Assembly (NCBI RefSeq): GCF_963924675.1
Contig: NC_089236.1
Coordinates: 60,907,306-60,971,305, forward strand
Direction of reading: 5' to 3'
From: Phocoena phocoena
Lineage: Eukaryota; Chordata; Mammalia; Artiodactyla; Phocoenidae
DNA length: 64,000 bases
Shown piece after piece: positions 46,547 to 59,878 of this stretch (its first letter is position 1; each line of letters begins with the position of its first letter). Made by a program: the position numbers and the translations under genes. Below the pieces are notes generated by a model that was given only the letters and a program-made list of their open reading frames with translations, made no database searches and had not been told where the DNA came from.

Positions 46547-48863
46547 CATTATTTTTTCAATAACCCACTTGAATGCTATTGAGTATATGATTCCCTTGAG
46601 GCAGTTATTTTCATTATAAACACACTACTAAAAGCCTACTTTTATATTCCAAGTAATTTGAAATTATAAAATAATTTCTGAAAGCTTTATTAAAGAAACA
46701 CAGTAAAAGGTAACCTATATTGAAACCCATTTTCCTATAACTGGCACAGGATGAATGATATCATTGGTGCACAGTATACAAAGGATGAATCACATGTTGA
46801 AATTGAGTTGGGTTATTCTTTGACAGAATTCATATTGTAAGTGATGCTGTAAAATGAGCCATTCAGTGGGACATGGACTGGCTCTGGTTCTAAAGCAATT
46901 ATATTTTAGAATGGTTTAACATGTTTGGCCTTTGTAGCATGTGTACTCTTGGCTCAAAACACTCCTAAAAAGTTCTTCAATTCTGTATTAGTCTGTCACT
47001 TAGGTAATTATAAACAATCAATGAAGGATAGGAGAATGAAATGAGACTGAAATCACATGCAACAAAAAGTACATAGGGAGTACTCTGCATATCAGCTCCT
47101 TTCAGCATGTCTAGAACTGTAGAGAAATGAAGTAGAATAAATAAGAGTCCATACAACCTTGCTTGAACACTTGACTAAGGTAGAGGATTTCAGACAGCGA
47201 AGTTCACGTTTTAAATGTTTCTAGCTGAGGAACTGTGTGTGAATGTGTGTAAGTGTCGGCTAATGTGTGTGTGTGTGCATCTGTGTGTTTCAGGGGAATG
47301 GAGCTTCCCTTATATGTCAGATAATAAATTAACATCTCAAACTAATAAAATCATATATGCATTGTAAGTGCATTTGGAAATCATTCTGTTAGAAAAAACT
47401 CCTACATGTAATATGTGGTCGTGATTGGGTTAAAACCACAAATATATTCTCATTAGGGATTCATGAGAGATCACAGATGTGTTGTTGGTCAGTATTTCAT
47501 CCCTGTTCCCACCATCTTGTTTCTTGAGTGCTGCCCTATCCCACAATGCATTTCAAGAAATTTTAGACATTTTTTTATTTAGTCCATTTTCAGCTTTACT
47601 GGGTAGGGTTCTGGTGTCATAACTTCAAATCCTTAAAAATCAAGCTAAATTCTTCCCCTCTTCCTTTAATGTATGCATTTTTATTTTATGTACTAACTTT
47701 CATATACATGTTCTACTTTATAGTTTCTATACCATTATTAATTAATAGGGTCTCTATCTTATGTAGTTAATCTACATACTGCATTTTGGGGGGCTTCATT
47801 AGCTGTTATTAATGCCGTTCTTTGGATCTGATTATTTTGGGTTTGCTTTTTAATTACTGCTTTTATTCCTCGCTATAAAATTTCCCTAAAAATCTCTCTC
47901 TTTTCTTTACTCCCAGTGTTGAAAGATTTGCTCCTTGTAGACATATAAATGTTTTAAATTATGCCTCTGTATCTTGCATGGTGCCTGGAAGGCATTCCAC
48001 AAATTATGAATGACATTGTATTTGAGCATATATTCATTTCCATAATTTAATACTATCTACATTTATAATGACTTTTACATCAATGCCTATGCATGGATTA
48101 AATAAAATAAACTACATCTGCCTTAGTTTAGGTTTCAGATATGTGAAAGTAGTCATTAAAATTATATATTCATTCAAGGGTTGAATCACATGTTTCTTAT
48201 TAAAGATAATTAACAGCTGTTAAGTTTACATAAAGTAAAATATAAAAACAACTTCAACAAAAAGAAACACAGTTTACAAATCAGAAAATCATTTCATGTT
48301 ATAGCATTTCCTCATGTATTCGAGGCAAAAAAACAAGAAAACAGAGAGCCCGGCACACACAAATACACATATTACCAAAACACTTCACAGTTGTAGTAAA
48401 AATTTGTAAATTCCAGTTCTGCTTACTCTAGAATTATCCCTTAAGGTTTTGATTGATGACAAGTGAAAGAGGGAAAAAGAGATAAGCCAAGTCTTATAAA
48501 AATAATTAGAAACTTAATTTTTTCAAAGATAGAGACTTCATTGTGTTTAGAAAAATTGAACTTTAGTCTTTTGAGAAATAACTGTATCATCAATTGATGT
48601 GTTATCATAGTACATTATTAAATAAAGTAGCAGCAACCTTTCATTTTATTAGGGCTGACTTACAGACTTGAAAGCTTCCCGAAATTAGGATAAATGATCA
48701 TTTTGAGGGGAGAAATTTTCCTCTTGCAAAAGATGTATCCAAAGCTCTCTTAGAGATATTATCTGCTTTGAAAATGAAGTGTCTGATGAAGCTTGTCTAT
48801 AATTAGGAAACATTAGATAAATTCTTCCCATTGTAAAAACAGGTTGGAACAAATATTTCATGG
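46547..48863. other. Intergenic DNA with a TG tract and a possible L2 tail
   Basis: No gene recognised. An interrupted TG tract is at about 47234-47290. A stretch near 47930-48020 ('gcatggtgcctggaaggc') resembles an L2 or MIR tail. Confidence 0.4.
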
Positions 48864-49067
48864 TAAATCAGAATTCCACTATCAAGTTATGTGATAAGCT
48901 CTTCTATATTACTCAGTAAATCATGAAGTGTGACAATAGGGACACTCAGTAAGCCCCTAAGAACTGCATAATAAATCATGAAATTTCACAATAAGTTGCA
49001 CAGTAAGCTCCACTGTATTAGTCTCTAAATCATGGGTTTACACAATAAAGTTATATAAAGAATTTCT
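48864..49067. repeat. Degenerate tandem array, four units of about 54 bp
   Basis: Units begin with taaatca at 48864, 48917, 48972 and 49026 (spacings 53, 55, 54). Shared positions within the unit are a taaatcatgaa-type start, cacaataagtt in the middle and cagtaagctc or similar near the end. The fourth unit is cut short. Copies differ at many positions, so the array is old. Confidence 0.75.
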
Positions 49068-52000
49068 TTCTTTTTTGCCTTGTCTACTATTATTATGGGA
49101 CATCTATCAGTCAAGGATAATATTTATGATTACATTGAAGTCCTTATCTCACACATTAGCTATAGCCATGTGTTATTGAGAAAATTAAGTTTTATTTATT
49201 TGTGTGAGAGGAAAAGGAAAACTAGTTACATAAAAATATGCATAAATTATAAAATTAATTCCAGCAGCAACCTTAGTTTACATAATTGTAATAGAGAACT
49301 CATTGATTTAGAGTAGATATTATTAAAAAACAATGTGTGTAATCTAGGTTAATACTTAGGTACTTAGAACAACTAGTATATATGAATACATTAAATGTAA
49401 TTAATGACAAAGGAGAGATCAGATTAAGTTTAAATAGGCAATCACAATTACAGCAAATATGTAATGTTTGTGTGTGGAGAAAGAGACTGAGAGGGAAAGA
49501 GATGCTTTATACAATTTTTTTAAAGGTGTGTTTATTCTCTAATTTTGAAAGTTGTGAGATAATATCTGCGCTTTTTATGATTTGGGAATTTATTTGACAG
49601 ATATAATGTGATTTATGTGAAATAAAAGTTTAAAAGACCAGTAGATTCGAATCCTAGCCCCATTGTTTAAATGGTATGTAAATGAATATAATTACTTATA
49701 TTACATTTATTAATATTTAAGGGAACAGCAAAAGTGATCAGGTTTAACGCATATGGGGCATTCTTCACTAAATATTGCTTAACAATTATTTCCTCTTTGA
49801 AACGGTAAAAACATAAAAGTCAAAATATATATATATAGTGAAGTTTTAATTTTAAATTCAGGGATTTTAAGAAATAAATGAGATTGGTACAGGACAACAA
49901 AGATTTGTCCATGAGAATAATTTGATACCTAGCATCGGAAAAACTTGTTACGCCAAATAAGATAAGGCAGATATGTCAATAATAATGAGAATTGTGAGTG
50001 CTATATGTAGGATAGGAGGGTAACAAAGTCCTCACAGTACTGCAAATGTAACTATTATTAAAGAGAAAGTTCTGTGGAACTGAGGCCCTGCTTTCATGGG
50101 GGAAAATTATGGAGATTTTTTGATCTATTAGAGTATTGTTGGAGTACTGAACCACACACACAAAGAGTTGAGTTATGTTCTGATAGTTTACACAGATTCT
50201 TTTCATGTGATTAAGTCACTGAAAACAGGCAGACCCTGCAGAAGATCAGACATGGGCCCAAAAAAGTCACCACTATTACATTCATTGTTAGCTACATTAT
50301 TTGATAAGAAGAAGATCCAGACCTTGAAAATGTTCTACCTTGGGTCCAATTATAGACCAATATAGGAAACTATATTTTTCTTTATTCCTTACACCCAATA
50401 ATGAATATCTCTCATCTCTCTTTTTTTTCCTTTTTTGTTTTTATCTAAAGTACTTGATGTTAAGTTGGAATAATTTAGTGGGCTTATATAGGCTGTTTTA
50501 ATTCCTCTAGAAATCACAGTTTAAAAGCTTCTTGCAACAGTTCTTAAATACTGTCACTTGAAATAATGAGACAAGTCATTAATCAATTTATTCAGGTTTT
50601 CATTGTATCCATTTATATCCTTATAAAATAGAGATGATCACATACACATTCACACACACACATACTTCAAAAAGAGAGAGGAAAAGTTGACAAGGATGGT
50701 GTGACACTGGGTTTGAGATACTGTTTTAAACATAAAAAAATTAAAGCCTTATGTGCAATATTGCTCATTATTTTAAAGGAAAGGCCAATAACTATCTTTG
50801 ACACCCACACTCTTTACATGATTTTGTTTTGTTTTTTCTTTAACAAATAATCTGACTTCATCAAAAAGATAAGCATACATATATATCAATATATATTGAT
50901 CACATCATTTTTTTCAATTATTTTAATTGGGTAAGTTTTCAGAGCATAGACATACTAGGCAGCTCCTGGTTAGAAGTAAAGTAGTACACATGTAAATAGC
51001 AAATATATGAATTGGTTGAATTTTTATGTAAAAATGTATGTAAATTTGAAACAAAATTGAGTTAGCTTTAAAATCTTAGGGAATATTAGAAAAATTAATA
51101 TGAACACAGTATGAACTTAATTGTCATTTTTATGACTCTTTGAAAAGCTTTGAAACATTTAAATAAAGCTCTGTACTTTTTCATTGTAGTATTAATGTCT
51201 GTGCCATAAAATATCAAAACCTTTAAGGAAACACAAAAATTTAAAGATGTCTTATCAGTTCACAGAGATGATATTAAATTCCAGAAAAGTAATCATAGAA
51301 CACAGCAGGAGTTGATCTCAAGAATATTAATGAAGAAAATGGCATAATTAATATTCTCAAAGTCCCACATGTAATATTTCTATTTGGGCAAGCCTAGAAA
51401 AGGTGTCAAAACTGCAAGCTTTGAATTTTGAGAGATTTTATTTTAGTTTTGCAAAATATGTAGAACCTGACAGTACTTTTATAAAGTAAAACAAAAACCC
51501 CTTATTCAAAATAAATATTTGAGTAAAAAAAATGAGTATGATTTAATTTAAAGTTAAGATAATCTTACACTTTGTGTATGTGTCTACAAATGTGATTTTT
51601 TGATGTGAAAAGCCACCTTCTCTAGCTTATTTAGTAAATTAAATATTTCAATTATTTAAAAATTTGACACCTGGTTAGTATGTGGGAAAGTTTTAGGAAA
51701 CTAAAATGAAAAGAAATGGAAATGTATTAAGTTAAATGATACAGTGCTAGAACTCTTTATTAAGAAAGATATTAAATATTATTCTGATAGACATGCTATC
51801 TTTCATGTCATTCTTAGTTCAAGGACTCCTTTGTCAATATAATCTGAGTGATTTAATCACATTTACATGTGCATTTTGTCTCTTGAGTCATGTAAAGCTT
51901 TCATTGTTGACAAAGTATTCAGAAAAGCATGTGAGACAGAGTGACTTACTCAAAATGCAAACAGGAAGCATATTTCTTGCATTAATAACTTTGTAGAATA

Positions 52001-52610
52001 TCTTATCTTGTTAAGGATCATCTACGTAGAATTATGCAGAACCATTTGTCTTATTTTATTAAAATGCAATATTGACTCAAAGGGACTATTCAGAATTAAT
52101 AATTATTTAAAGTGTTTACATATTGACTCATTTAGTTGCTTTTATATGCTATTTAAACATAAATTGACAGTTTACATATGACCTAGTGAGCTTGTCTGCT
52201 ACTATTCTTATGTTTTTTGTATTAATCATGGATCTTCCTGCCTTCTTCCTTTTTCTCCCTTTCTCCCTCACTCTCTCCAACAGTACAGAGGTTGGAGAAA
52301 TTAGTTAAGTTTGGTGCATAGCTAGTTTGAGGTGACTGTGGGTAAATGAAAGGAATATTTCCAATATGAACTTAGATATACCACTCTAAATAACAGCAAA
52401 GAGATCTAGGATGAAGCTTACAGGTTATTGGTTACGAATGGTAACTGAATATTTGGAGTGAATAAGAATTTCAGATTCTATATATTGAAAAAAGAATTTA
52501 TGGCTTAGGAAGAAATTATAGTAGCACCAATAAAGGGAAAAGAGAGAAATAGTTACTAAATTCATTCTTGTGGTCTAAAATATAATGTATGTAAGGAAAT
52601 TACATTTTTA
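49068..52610. other. Long AT-rich intergenic stretch, nothing recognised
   Basis: About 3.5 kb without a gene or an interspersed repeat that I can name. A perfect 16-base palindrome (atcaatatatattgat) is at 50885-50900, and a short CA run is near 50650-50660. Confidence 0.4.
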
Positions 52611-52618
52611 AAAACATG

Positions 52619-52841
52619 GGCCTTCCCTGGTGGCGCAGTGGTTGAGAGTCCACCTGCCGATGCAGGGGACGCGGGTTCGTGCCCCGGTTCGGGAAGATCC
52701 CACATGCCGCGGAGCGGCTGTGCCCCTGAGCCATGGCCGCTGAGCCTGCGCGTCCCGAGCCTTTGCTCCGTCTGCAACGGGAGAGGCCACAACAGTGAGA
52801 GGCCCGCGTACCACAAAAGAAAAAAAACAAAAAAAACCAAC
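52619..52841 (+). mobile_element. CHR-family SINE
   Basis: Plus-strand CHR SINE, starting near 52619 with an impure A-rich tail to about 52841. A perfect 8-base target-site duplication aaaacatg is at 52611-52618 and 52842-52849. Open frames on both strands across it are SINE translations. Confidence 0.95.
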
Positions 52842-52849
52842 AAAACATG

Positions 52850-54350
52850 ATCACTGAAGGTGTGTCATGGCACATTTGTAGTCTTTCTAATACAGACTTA
52901 TATACTTTAATATATATATATGAGGTTAATGTCAAATTAACCTATGCCTTTCTTTTCTTGGACTTCTTTTTTGTCTGTTTGAGCCATGGGAGAGTGAAAG
53001 AGACATTGGATGATTTAGTCTACACTTAGATTAAAGTTAAGGAATTTTCCTAAGACCCTGAAACCATATTCTCACAAACTAAGGACTATACCTTTTTTTT
53101 TTAATGTGACTCAAAAGCAATATTAAGAAGGAAATAGTACAACTAAATTTTCTCATAAAGAAAAATGAAAACAAAGAAAATAACTTTTGAATGCAAATGT
53201 AAGTCCACTTGGTAACTATGTAATTGGAGTTTAAAAAACTCACATGTTTGGAATAATAAAATGCTAAATTCAGTATAAGATAGTTTCATTTCAGGCTTCA
53301 TGCATTCATTAATGGCAGATTTTGCTACTCAGAAGAAATTAAATACTCTTCATTTATTTGCATATTTTTTTCTCTTTGAGAAAAAGGATTGCTCCGTGGA
53401 GGGATAAATAATTCTAACTCAACTTGTTTGAATAGAAAATTTCAAAATTTTCTATGCAAAAATTTTCATTATTATCCTTTAAATCTATAAATCAATGTTT
53501 ATATTCTATGGTCTCCTGAGATAATGATTGTTTCAGAGTATAGTCAAAACTTCCACTAAGTTTTCAGACACTGTGATAATACCTCTCCCAAGAAGATAAG
53601 AGAGAGAGAGAGAGAGAGAGAGAGGTCAGTAAATAGATATAGAGATATAAAAATGTAGATATACATTACATATATGAGATATATACATTATATATATGGT
53701 ATACATGGACATGTACTATCTGTTTTTCTAGCTATATGATAAATGCCAACCTACTCTCTGGAAAGGACACTGGCAGGATAAAGAATTAATTTTTGCATTC
53801 TGTTTTTATACTGAAAAGTAGAATAACCAATCAGTCAGAATCCTATATCATGTCTAAATTAAACTTAAAATAATTTTTATATCCTATTGTGAACATTTTT
53901 CATTGAAGCTATCAAAAACTCTTTTTCGATGGAACATTCTGATTAATTGAGTGCCTAATAACACGTGTTTGATATCCCTTTAAGAAGCATTTTTTAATAT
54001 AGCACTTATTTGTATTCGGTATTTTGTTTAAAAACTTTTCTTAAAAATTTTTGATCTATTTGTACCAGTTCAATGTATCATTTGCAGATGTTGAAACTAA
54101 CAAATAACTGTAGCCCAAACTTCGTAAACATATGAGTTTTCAGAAGTTGTATGCTACCAGATGAGAGACTGCATGTTTTGCACATGGTAATTAGGTCCTA
54201 ATGTCTTCTGGTAAGACAAGCATTTCTTATAAGGAGAATTACTCATTGTCACTCCTTTAAATAAGTCATAAAATACATTCAGGGCCATCTACCAACAAGT
54301 CTGTCTCACCTGGTTTTTCTGCCGGCAACAGAACAGATCACAGTTTCTTG
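52850..54350. other. Intergenic DNA with a GA microsatellite
   Basis: No gene recognised. A pure (AG)13 run is at 53599-53624, followed by an AT-rich stretch full of 'agatata' and 'tatata' units to about 53705. Confidence 0.5.
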
Positions 54351-54437
54351 GCTGAGCCCACTATAGAGTAACTTGTGTTTGCTGAGCCCACTATAGAGTA
54401 ACTTGTGTTTGAGCCCACTATAGAGTAACTTGTGTTT
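54351..54437. repeat. Minisatellite, 30-bp unit, 2.9 copies
   Basis: Units at 54351-54380 and 54381-54410 are identical over 30 bases. The third (54411-54437) is identical but lacks the first three bases. The unit starts gctgagcccactatagag. Perfect identity means a recent expansion. Confidence 0.97.
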
Positions 54438-54581
54438 CACTGTTTCTTTAAATACTAGAATCACATTCAGGAAAGTAAGACTATCACACTGTGAGAGGCG
54501 CAGGGGAATGAGTTGAACTAAGGCAAAGCCATGTTAACATCTCCCATCTCATTTTTATTCCATGGCATATGCTCACTGAAT

Positions 54582-54626
54582 AAAATAATTCACAAATCAG
54601 TTTTAAAATAATTTACAAATCAGTTT
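54582..54626. repeat. 23-bp tandem duplication
   Basis: aaaataattcacaaatcag (54582-54600, continuing ttt) is repeated at 54605-54626 with one change. Confidence 0.9.
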
Positions 54627-55869
54627 AAGTACTTGTCTCTATTACATTACTACTTTCTTTCCTCCCTTGCACCCTCTCTTTTTTCCTTCCTATTGTTTCA
54701 TGTCTTTGTTATCTTAGTATATGTCTTTCAAACTTGTAAATTAAGTGTATGGATCATCTAGCCTTAAACTTACCTTTGTTTTTTTTTGTTTTTTTTAAAT
54801 CTGTGGCATGTACAGACCAATTTTTTCATTAAGTACTATTTTTATCACATCATCCTAGGTGGTACCAAACAAACTGAACACAGAGTTCCTGCATCATTGC
54901 CATGTGGTAAAATAGAGTCCCATTATCTGAAAGCCGCCTTTGAGAACAACTAATTATTTTTTCTCAGTAGTTAATGTAGATTTTAATGAACTAAAGATGA
55001 ACACATGATGAACACATGGTTTATGTATCAGTGTTTTTCTTTAGTGCTACTTCTCTTCCAACCAATGCTTTCCCACAATGGGCAAGGAGGCAGCTGGGAC
55101 ATAAACATCAGGGGATACAAGGAATGGTGAGAAAGAGTTGAAAACATTATCTGCACTGACCGTATCTTTAGGCAGGCCTGTGACGATTTCACTAAAGTTG
55201 CCTTATTGTTTCTCTCTCCACTAACTCCACACAGGACTTTCCATTTCAATACATTTTGGAGCCCATTAGCTGACAGGGAATTACAAGACACAGGAGATAT
55301 TCATTTAACAAAATTTGAAGGCAAAAAATTCAAAACACGTTCTTAATTTTTCTAGAAACAAACAAAAAATGTTTTCGAAATAGGTATTTTTATACTTCAT
55401 GGACACTCGTGTTTCTAATGCTCCTAAAATCATCTAATTTGCATAAGCCCAGTAGCTTCCATGCCTGAGCCCATTGTTTTTCTCCTTGTGGAAAGAAAGA
55501 GTACGTAAATAAAATACCTCATCTATTTATGGCCTTTCTCACTTAGCAAGAGCAGTAGCAAGGATTTATACTTATAGAGAGCTTTCCAATATAAAATTAC
55601 AATTGAATATGAAAGCACAGAGTGGAGCTATTTGGCCAATCACATGACAAGCATTCAGTAAATAACAACAGCAAGTTGCCAGGAAGGCAAGACAATTATA
55701 ATTTCCAAATCCTAAGTTGAAAAATTGACATTAAAGAAGCTTGGTAGTAGATGAATGACAGAATGACCTCAACTTAGATTTTTTTTCTAATTATAAAAAT
55801 GATGCATAATGATGTAGAAAAATGTCTGTTATAATTATGTATTGAACTTTTCTGCTGTGTCCTTTAATT
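54627..55869. other. Intergenic DNA, nothing recognised
   Basis: No repeat family recognised. The minus-strand frame at 55028-55291 (87 codons) shows no motif. A small tandem repeat (atgaacacatg twice) is at about 54998-55019. Confidence 0.4.
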
Positions 55870-55995
55870 GTATTTTCTCAATCGATTTTCATAAGAACTC
55901 TACTTGATAGGTACCATTATATTTATGTTATGTTAAAAGAAGCTGCGTCAGAGAATTTAGTAATTTACTCAAGGACACACGCTGTTAAATATAAA
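55870..55995 (-). mobile_element. MIR SINE fragment
   Basis: The plus strand carries a reversed MIR core: 'ataagaactctacttgatag', 'gtaccattatatttatg', 'aatttagtaatttactcaag', 'gacacacgctgttaa'. Confidence 0.6.
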
Positions 55996-56878
55996 AGATA
56001 TTTGTCTTGGTGAAGCCAAGCCAAGCACTAGGATGAAGTATTCACACATTTAACCACAATATTTATTTAATATAACTTTATCTGTTTTAGTATATTAATA
56101 CTCTAGCCTTCTGTGTTATTTTATCTCCTTATCTCTGCTTCACTAAATTTTTTCTAAAATATGTGCATTTAAAATGTACTATTATAAATCATTTAAAAAT
56201 GTTAGTTATAATTTACTCTTTAAATACTTAAATATCTACTGAAATATCTTCCAAGATCTCTGAGTATATTTATTTTAAATTTTCATAAAGGAATTTATTA
56301 GATTTAACTATTAAAAATATCTTCAAATTTCCCTCAAAAATTTTGATAACTTACATACACAAAATAACTGTTATAGTCTATTTTAATAGTCTATAATATT
56401 TATTTTAATATATATTTATATATATAAATATATTTAGTATATTTTATATAACATTGTATAGAAATAACAGACATTATACAGAAATCAAATAACAGAGTTA
56501 ATCTTACTTTAATGATTATATACACACAGTAAGTATTATAACTATTACACACACAAAAACCTATTTGTGTATGCTAGTGCCTGTTTCATTCATAATCATC
56601 AATACTTATTATTATAATCTTTGATTTAGTTTTTACTTTCTAATTAATATCCATTTGTCTAAAAATAGAAGGTATACTTAAGAGTAAAACTGAAATAATA
56701 TATACAATATATTAAAATGTGGGGAACATGTTTCTGTGCATAGGAAATTACATTTCTGTTATTTTTAATTTTGTGAATAGTAGTAAGCATGAGATATGCT
56801 GCATATACTGCTTTTTAAAATTAATTTCAAATATTTTATAACATTAATTCAGACACTTCAAAAGTAAAAAGAACAATA
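55996..56878. other. Very AT-rich intergenic stretch
   Basis: Dominated by TA and TTTA alternations, especially 56380-56460. No gene. Confidence 0.45.
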
Positions 56879-56888
56879 TAGAATATAT

Positions 56889-57204
56889 ATATATATATAT
56901 TTTTAGATGTTGGGGTAGGAGTTTATTAATTAATTTATTTTTGCTGTGTTGGGTCTTCGTTTCTGTGCGTGGGCTTTCTCTAGTTGCGGCGAGCGGGGGC
57001 CACTCTTCATCGCGGTGCATGGGCCTCTCACTATTGCGGCCTCTCTTGTTGCGGAGCACAGGCTCCAGACGCGCAGGCTCAGTAGCTGTGGCTCACGGGC
57101 CTAGTTGCTCCGCGGCATGTGGGATCCTCCCAGACCAGGGCTCGAACCCGTGTCCTCTGCATTAGCAGGCAGATTCTCAACCACTGCGCCACCAGGGAAG
57201 CCCC
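56889..57204 (-). mobile_element. Long-form CHR SINE, minus strand
   Basis: The longest CHR copy here. In addition to the usual body (right half, ending gccaccagggaagccc) it carries an extra 3' domain ('gctgtgttgggtcttcg', 'ctctagttgcggcgagcg', 'ccactcttcatcgcggtgc') before the T-rich left end. The other five copies lack this part. A perfect 10-base target-site duplication tagaatatat is at 56879-56888 and 57205-57214. Confidence 0.95.
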
Positions 57205-57214
57205 TAGAATATAT

Positions 57215-59842
57215 TTTTGTACATTCTACAGATTAATGAAAAAATACGTTATTTAAAATTGAGGCAGCTGATCTCATCCTCCTACCCCATCACCCATATT
57301 CTAATTCTGTGTTCATCATATACGTGAATGATTTCATACTCTTACTGCAAATACAATGAATATAAAAATATATTCAAACTCAGTTGGATATTCCTCAGAC
57401 AATATTGGGTATCAGCGGTGGTGGTTAAACATCATTTTTCCCCTCTCTGTTCAAAACTAATAAAGTATAAAAACAAGAATACAGATAGTGATCAAAATAC
57501 AATATTGCATTAGTTCAGGACTCTACTAGCCTCACTGCAAAATGTAGCCAAATTTTCTAAACATGCCAGACACTGATTTGCCCAAAGACAGATCAAGAAA
57601 GTGGAGGATGTGTGTGTGCCTGTGTTGGAGGGGGATAGGGAAGGAAGCAAGGTAAAACCTTACCCTGGTTAACTTAAAGATGGCAGACAAACAAATAACA
57701 TACCTGACCTTCTTGAAAAAAATTCAGGACCAATGCAAAAGAAACAAGAGTCATAAAAAGTGACTAATGAGCATAGCACTTGGTGTGCTAATCTAGCTCA
57801 ATACATAAATACAGATAAATGAAAGTTAGAATTTCAACATCAAATAAAACTCTGCACCTAGCACTGAAAAAATTAGATGGACAAAACTTTTCCCAACATC
57901 ATAAGTGATAGGTGAACATATTATCAAAAGTTGCTTAACCTTCCCTCATGTGGGTGAAAATGTTGTTGAAAGTTTCCCATTTATGACTCACTAACTGAAT
58001 TTGGGAAATATTGCCTACAGTGCCATCCATTTGCAAGGACAGAAATTAAATTTGATATGAAACATAAGAAAAATAAGGGAATAAAAATAAAAGATGCTAG
58101 GAAACATCATGAAACTCATAAAAATGGTCGAGCATCAATAATAAATGTACATCGGAACTTGATTGCTGTCTGTGTGTCTCTCTGTGTGCCTGCTTCTGCC
58201 TCCCTCTTCACTTTCACTGAATTATTTTTATATATTTTTCTTCTGACTGGGTTCTGGAACTCTCCATTTTTCTAGTTCATACATCAGTAAATAAAGATAA
58301 GACCTCCTCCAAGCTTTGTATCTGACAAGCCAAGACACCAAATTCTCTCTGTATTCTTGCTTCAAATTTTTTGTTGAGAACTCTTTCATCTTAGGACAAC
58401 TGGCCAACAATGGCAGATGTCAGGAAAATATTGAAAGTATACTAAGAGGGATAGAAAGAAGGAGGAAGAGGAAAGCCTGAAAGAGTTGTGCTGGGCAGAT
58501 AATGCCATTGTTTGCTTGCAAACCTGTCACCAGATAACCAACACAGCAACTAACATGTACACACACTCTGGTAGCCACAAATCATTTTTAGACATAACCT
58601 CTACCTATCCCATTCAGAACATACAACACAAAATGCAAGACAATCTAAGGGAATGTCCAAGTATTAAAACCAGAGGGATGAGATATGGCCACTGTTGTGT
58701 GAGTTTATACACACTTGTTTTGGTTTTTGTTTTAATGGTTCTGCAAACTCTTGTCTTAATGATTATATTTTTCACCCCAAGTACCACGTATGCAGTAGGC
58801 ATTTAAAGATAGATTGCTTACAACTTTCATATTTACTATATTGGGAGATAATAGCATTTTTGCAATGGCCTTTATACTAGAAAATAAGAAGCAACAAACA
58901 ACAGACAATTTATTGATTCCCCCTTTTATAAAATGAGTAAGATATTGGGGAAGAATATCCAGTTTTATCTTCTTTGCCTTAGTTGACTGATTTCTGCAGA
59001 TCCCTGTACAGGGATCATTCATTTTCCATAAAGAGTAACATTAACAATCTTTTCTTGTTCACCACACTTGGTGTTTTGTTGGAATCATGACTCTCTTAAG
59101 TAAACATCAGTTGACTTCTTAACTTCATATTATGGGCTTAACTTATTAAAATTACGTTTCATAACTCTTCCTTAATCATTGCTTCCTTTAGCAATCCCCC
59201 AAATTGCTAAAACCATTAGCCAAAGCTGGGGTATGTGCTTTAAGTTACTTATATTTAGCAGGAAATCTGGATTTTATTTTAATCATTTTGTCTATCCATG
59301 AAATATTGCTCCAAAGAGCATGAATTTAAAATTTTTAAAAAGATGTTTTTATATGGTATGACTAATATTCTTCTTTGAAATATTGCCACAAACTTCAATA
59401 TGTTTTCCAATCCAATGCTGTTTAGTTAGTGGAAAAATAAACATAGGACGGTCAGGGTGGAATGTAGCCCTCATTGGAATCATTGGAAGGAGTTTAGAGA
59501 AGGATTAGACTATCATCACTTCTGAGAATGCCCAGGGGTACCTACATTCCAAAGCACAGGGTTCCAGCATTTTTTTAGCAAGCATTCTAATTTTAGGTTT
59601 AAAAATGCTGTATGGCATTGATTCACCAAAATTCATGGTTATCTGAGTCTTTCTTTTTTTATTTCTAAAAGGCTCCTCATTTAACAGTCACTTATTTGTT
59701 CTATTATGCCATAAGAATTTCAGTGCAGTATGTTGGGGAGTGGTGTTTCTCTGTTTTCAATCCTTCCTGAAGGTGAAATTTCTGGAAAAGGGGTTCGGAA
59801 CAAGTAATACTATAGTGGCCCACTACAGTTTTTTTTAAATTA
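57215..59842. other. Intergenic DNA, nothing recognised
   Basis: About 2.6 kb without a recognisable gene. The 106-codon frame at 58486-58806 ends in a hydrophobic stretch but overlaps an open frame on the other strand and has no motif. Confidence 0.4.
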
Positions 59843-59878
59843 GATAGGTAGGTAGATAGGTAGATATAGATAGATGGA
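59843..59878. repeat. GATA/GGTA microsatellite
   Basis: Units taggtagg, tagatagg and tagatagatgg lie immediately beside the MLT1 LTR 3' end. MLT1-type LTRs often carry GATA-type runs near that end, so it may have grown from the LTR. Confidence 0.8.

Noticed and set aside
58486..58806. 106-codon frame ending in a hydrophobic stretch
   Set aside because: Opposite-strand frame overlaps it, the hydrophobic end comes from T-rich sequence, and no family was recognised.
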